Origin: Physcomitrium patens
Lineage: Eukaryota > Streptophyta > Bryopsida > Funariales > Funariaceae
Assembly (NCBI RefSeq): GCF_000002425.4
Contig: NC_037269.1
Coordinates: 11,876,469 to 11,940,468, forward strand
Length of the DNA: 64,000 nt
Direction: 5' to 3'
Shown: positions 62,270-64,000 of the stretch, one piece after another
How the letters are laid out: every line of letters starts with the position of its first letter
How positions within the stretch are numbered: position 1 is the first letter of the stretch
Translations under genes and position numbers: made by a program
The notes under the pieces: model-generated
What the model was told of the DNA's origin: nothing
The model's database searches: none
The model's input: only the letters and a program-made list of their open reading frames with translations

Positions 62270-64000
62270 GAAGCATTGGTTGCATGGACTGTAGAAGTAA
62301 GGAATGGCTAATAACAACAAGAGAGGGCAGCAAACATAGAAACGAAGGAAAAGGCGGAGGAAGGAGCAAGGAATAAATAGGAGTAGGAGGTAGGGGGGGG
62401 GGTTGTGTGTGGTGTAGAATGCATGCATGCATTTACCCCCCCCCCGATTGGGGTCTGGAGAGGGATCGGAAAAGGGTCGGGACCGGGACGGGGGTGGAAC
62501 CCACCCATCCAGCCATCCATCTATCTATCTATCTGTATGTATGTATGTATATAGCCTGCCTTGGATTGGCTCTGCTAGAGTTGGCTTTACTTGGCCTTGC
62601 CCTCACACCCACCCAGTGTGTGAGTAAGTGTGTGTGAGTCCGTCCATCGCAGACAAGGGAGGGAGGGAGCGAGAGACAGAGAGAGATCACAGGAGAGAAG
62701 GCTCTTTGGCCGTGCTCGGAGGGATCCCTCCCTCTGGGGCCGTCGGATGCCAACCCATCCCCGCCGTCGCCCGCATCCAGCTGCACAGGACAAGAAGAAT
62801 TCCCACTGGCGTCCTGAGCGGAGTATGTGGTGTGGCCTATGGATCACAGGGTCGGGCCGGGTTGGGCGGGGCCGGGCCAGGGGAAGGGGTTGAGAAAGAG
62901 AGAGAGGCCAGGGTGCTGGAGCCGGGTTGGCCTTGGGAACCGGGAACTGGGAAGAGAAGAGGAAGAAAGAGTGAGAGAGAGAAAAGATGGGGGGTCCCCC
63001 ATCCTCCTCCTCCCAGCCTAGCCCAGCCTTCCCCTTCTCCCCAGCCTCTCTCTCGCTCCTGGCTCCTCTCCTCCTCTCTCTCCTGTTTGTGCTGCTTTGT
63101 GTGCTTATGCAGTGCAGTGTCTTCTTCCTCCTCTCCCCCCTTTGGTGCGATACTGGAAGCACCACCCAGTGGCATCGCACGAAGATAGGTTTTCATGGTG
63201 CGTCCCCCCCTGGTCACGGGGCTCGACGCTGCCGACGCGCACCAGGTCTGACAGGTTGTGCACTGTTAGTCGTTGCGCTGGGGTTCGATTGTGCCTTTGT
63301 GTCCCACGCGCAGGGTGAGAAGGTGGAATTGGCGTAGGTTTGACGATTACGAGGAGAGTGTGGTTGGCAGGGCGGATTCCTCGCGTGTTTTTTTTTTTTT
63401 TTTTTTTTTTTTTCGTGTGTGTTTGTGAAGGCGTTCTGGTGGTGTAGGGCATGTGCAAGAAGCTAGGGTGGAGGGAGGTCGAGGATGAGGAAGCCGCGAC
63501 CCTGAAGCAAGTGCGACGTGTTGCCTGTGTTGTTAGGCATGGCTCTGTTGCAAATGAGACGGCGAGGGATGAGGCTGTAAATGAGTCCTGTGGACGTGTG
63601 ATTCGCGGGTGGCCGGTGCATGGGGTCCCTTTGGACGAGCGTGATGAGAGAAGGGTTATGCAGTTTGATAGGCTGTGATGGGGTGAGCGTTGTTGCGGGA
63701 TCAGGAAGTGGTATCGTTCCTCGATGGGGGTGCCTGGAGAGGTATTAAGAGGGAGTTGGGAAGGTGTAATTGAGGAATGGTTTTGTTCGGGATGTGAGAG
63801 TGAACGTGGGCATGCTTGCCGCTAGTTATGTACATAGAGTGATTGAGTGAACGTTAAGATCAAATTTTTGAAGGAGGCAGCCGAGCGGCGTAATTGTTTT
63901 TAATATTATTTTTGTAGCTAGGTAGAGAGGGCTAGAGCAGGAGCGGCTTTTCGCTCTTGTTCGGATGACAAGGTTGCAGGTTCTCAAGCTGTACAACCCC
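62270..64000. promoter_or_regulatory. GC-rich microsatellite island, probable promoter or leader of a gene beyond the window
   Basis: The island contains G runs (62393-62402), a C run (62436-62445), ATCT and ATGT units (62518-62548), purine tracts with GGGA/GAGA units (62655-62700 and 62885-62985), a mirror pyrimidine-rich stretch (62998-63140) and a poly-T run (63388-63413). From about 63.4 kb it resembles the plain leader at 17.9-18.3 kb. By that analogy it is the 5' region of a plus-strand gene starting past 64000. Large open frames on both strands (62628-63188, 63180-62587) are low-complexity consequences of the tracts. No conserved protein segment was recognised. Confidence 0.45.

Noticed and set aside
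62587..63188. 186- and 197-codon open frames on opposite strands
   Set aside because: Low-complexity translation of purine and pyrimidine tracts; both strands are open over the same DNA and neither shows a domain.
1..64000. tRNA, rRNA or organelle-derived insertions
   Set aside because: I looked for tRNA-like cloverleaf arms, rRNA motifs and plastid or mitochondrial genes by eye and found none; a tRNA scan would be needed to exclude small ones.

Overview
The window is nuclear DNA of a land plant. The genes have many short GT-AG introns, and the gene set is plant specific: DEK1 calpain, an LRK10L-type receptor kinase, a plant O-fucosyltransferase and a plant SF2/ASF-type SR protein. A bryophyte, probably a moss, is my best guess. 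It rests on very AT-rich, repeat-decayed DNA between genes of ordinary base composition, and on a relic 24-residue LRR family that I recall as common in mosses. This is inference; I could not compare against any genome.

Layout. (1) 52-12510, +: most of DEK1, 27 exons, missing only its N-terminal part left of the window. (2) 13.3-16.8 kb: AT-rich DNA with one unassigned GC-rich island at about 14.9-15.6 kb. (3) 16.8-21.5 kb, +: a G-rich, microsatellite-filled leader and then a three-exon WAK/LRK10L-like receptor kinase. (4) 22.4-24.0 kb, -: four-exon 40S ribosomal protein SA, convergent with the kinase. (5) 24-33 kb: AT desert with a dead Ty3/Gypsy chromovirus 3' end, its long LTR-like repeat and a decayed LRR pseudogene. 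(6) 33.1-38.2 kb, -: ten-exon O-fucosyltransferase. (7) 39.7-44.4 kb: antisense Ty1/Copia remnant, a second copy of the LTR-like repeat, then desert and a small minisatellite. (8) 45.8-50.1 kb, -: SR splicing factor with at least 13 coding exons, a probable 5'UTR intron and a telo-box promoter. (9) 50.4-62.2 kb: the longest desert, with many TA microsatellites and no recognisable gene. (10) 62.3-64.0 kb: a GC-rich microsatellite island resembling the kinase leader, probably the 5' end of a gene beyond the window.

The five genes do not form a pathway. They are housekeeping or developmental genes: DEK1 for cell-fate and wall-related signalling, a surface kinase, a ribosomal protein, a Golgi glycosyltransferase and a splicing factor. 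They sit as islands in decayed transposon DNA. The clearest large-scale signal is this two-compartment composition. In readable element relics, several stop codons are explained by a single C-to-T or G-to-A change, as expected for decay of methylated cytosines. I found no convincing undescribed system. The best unexplained items are the 14.9-15.6 kb island, the decayed LRR array and the shared G-rich leader architecture. Exon borders come from reading-frame continuity, GT/AG sites and remembered family sequence; no alignment was run.
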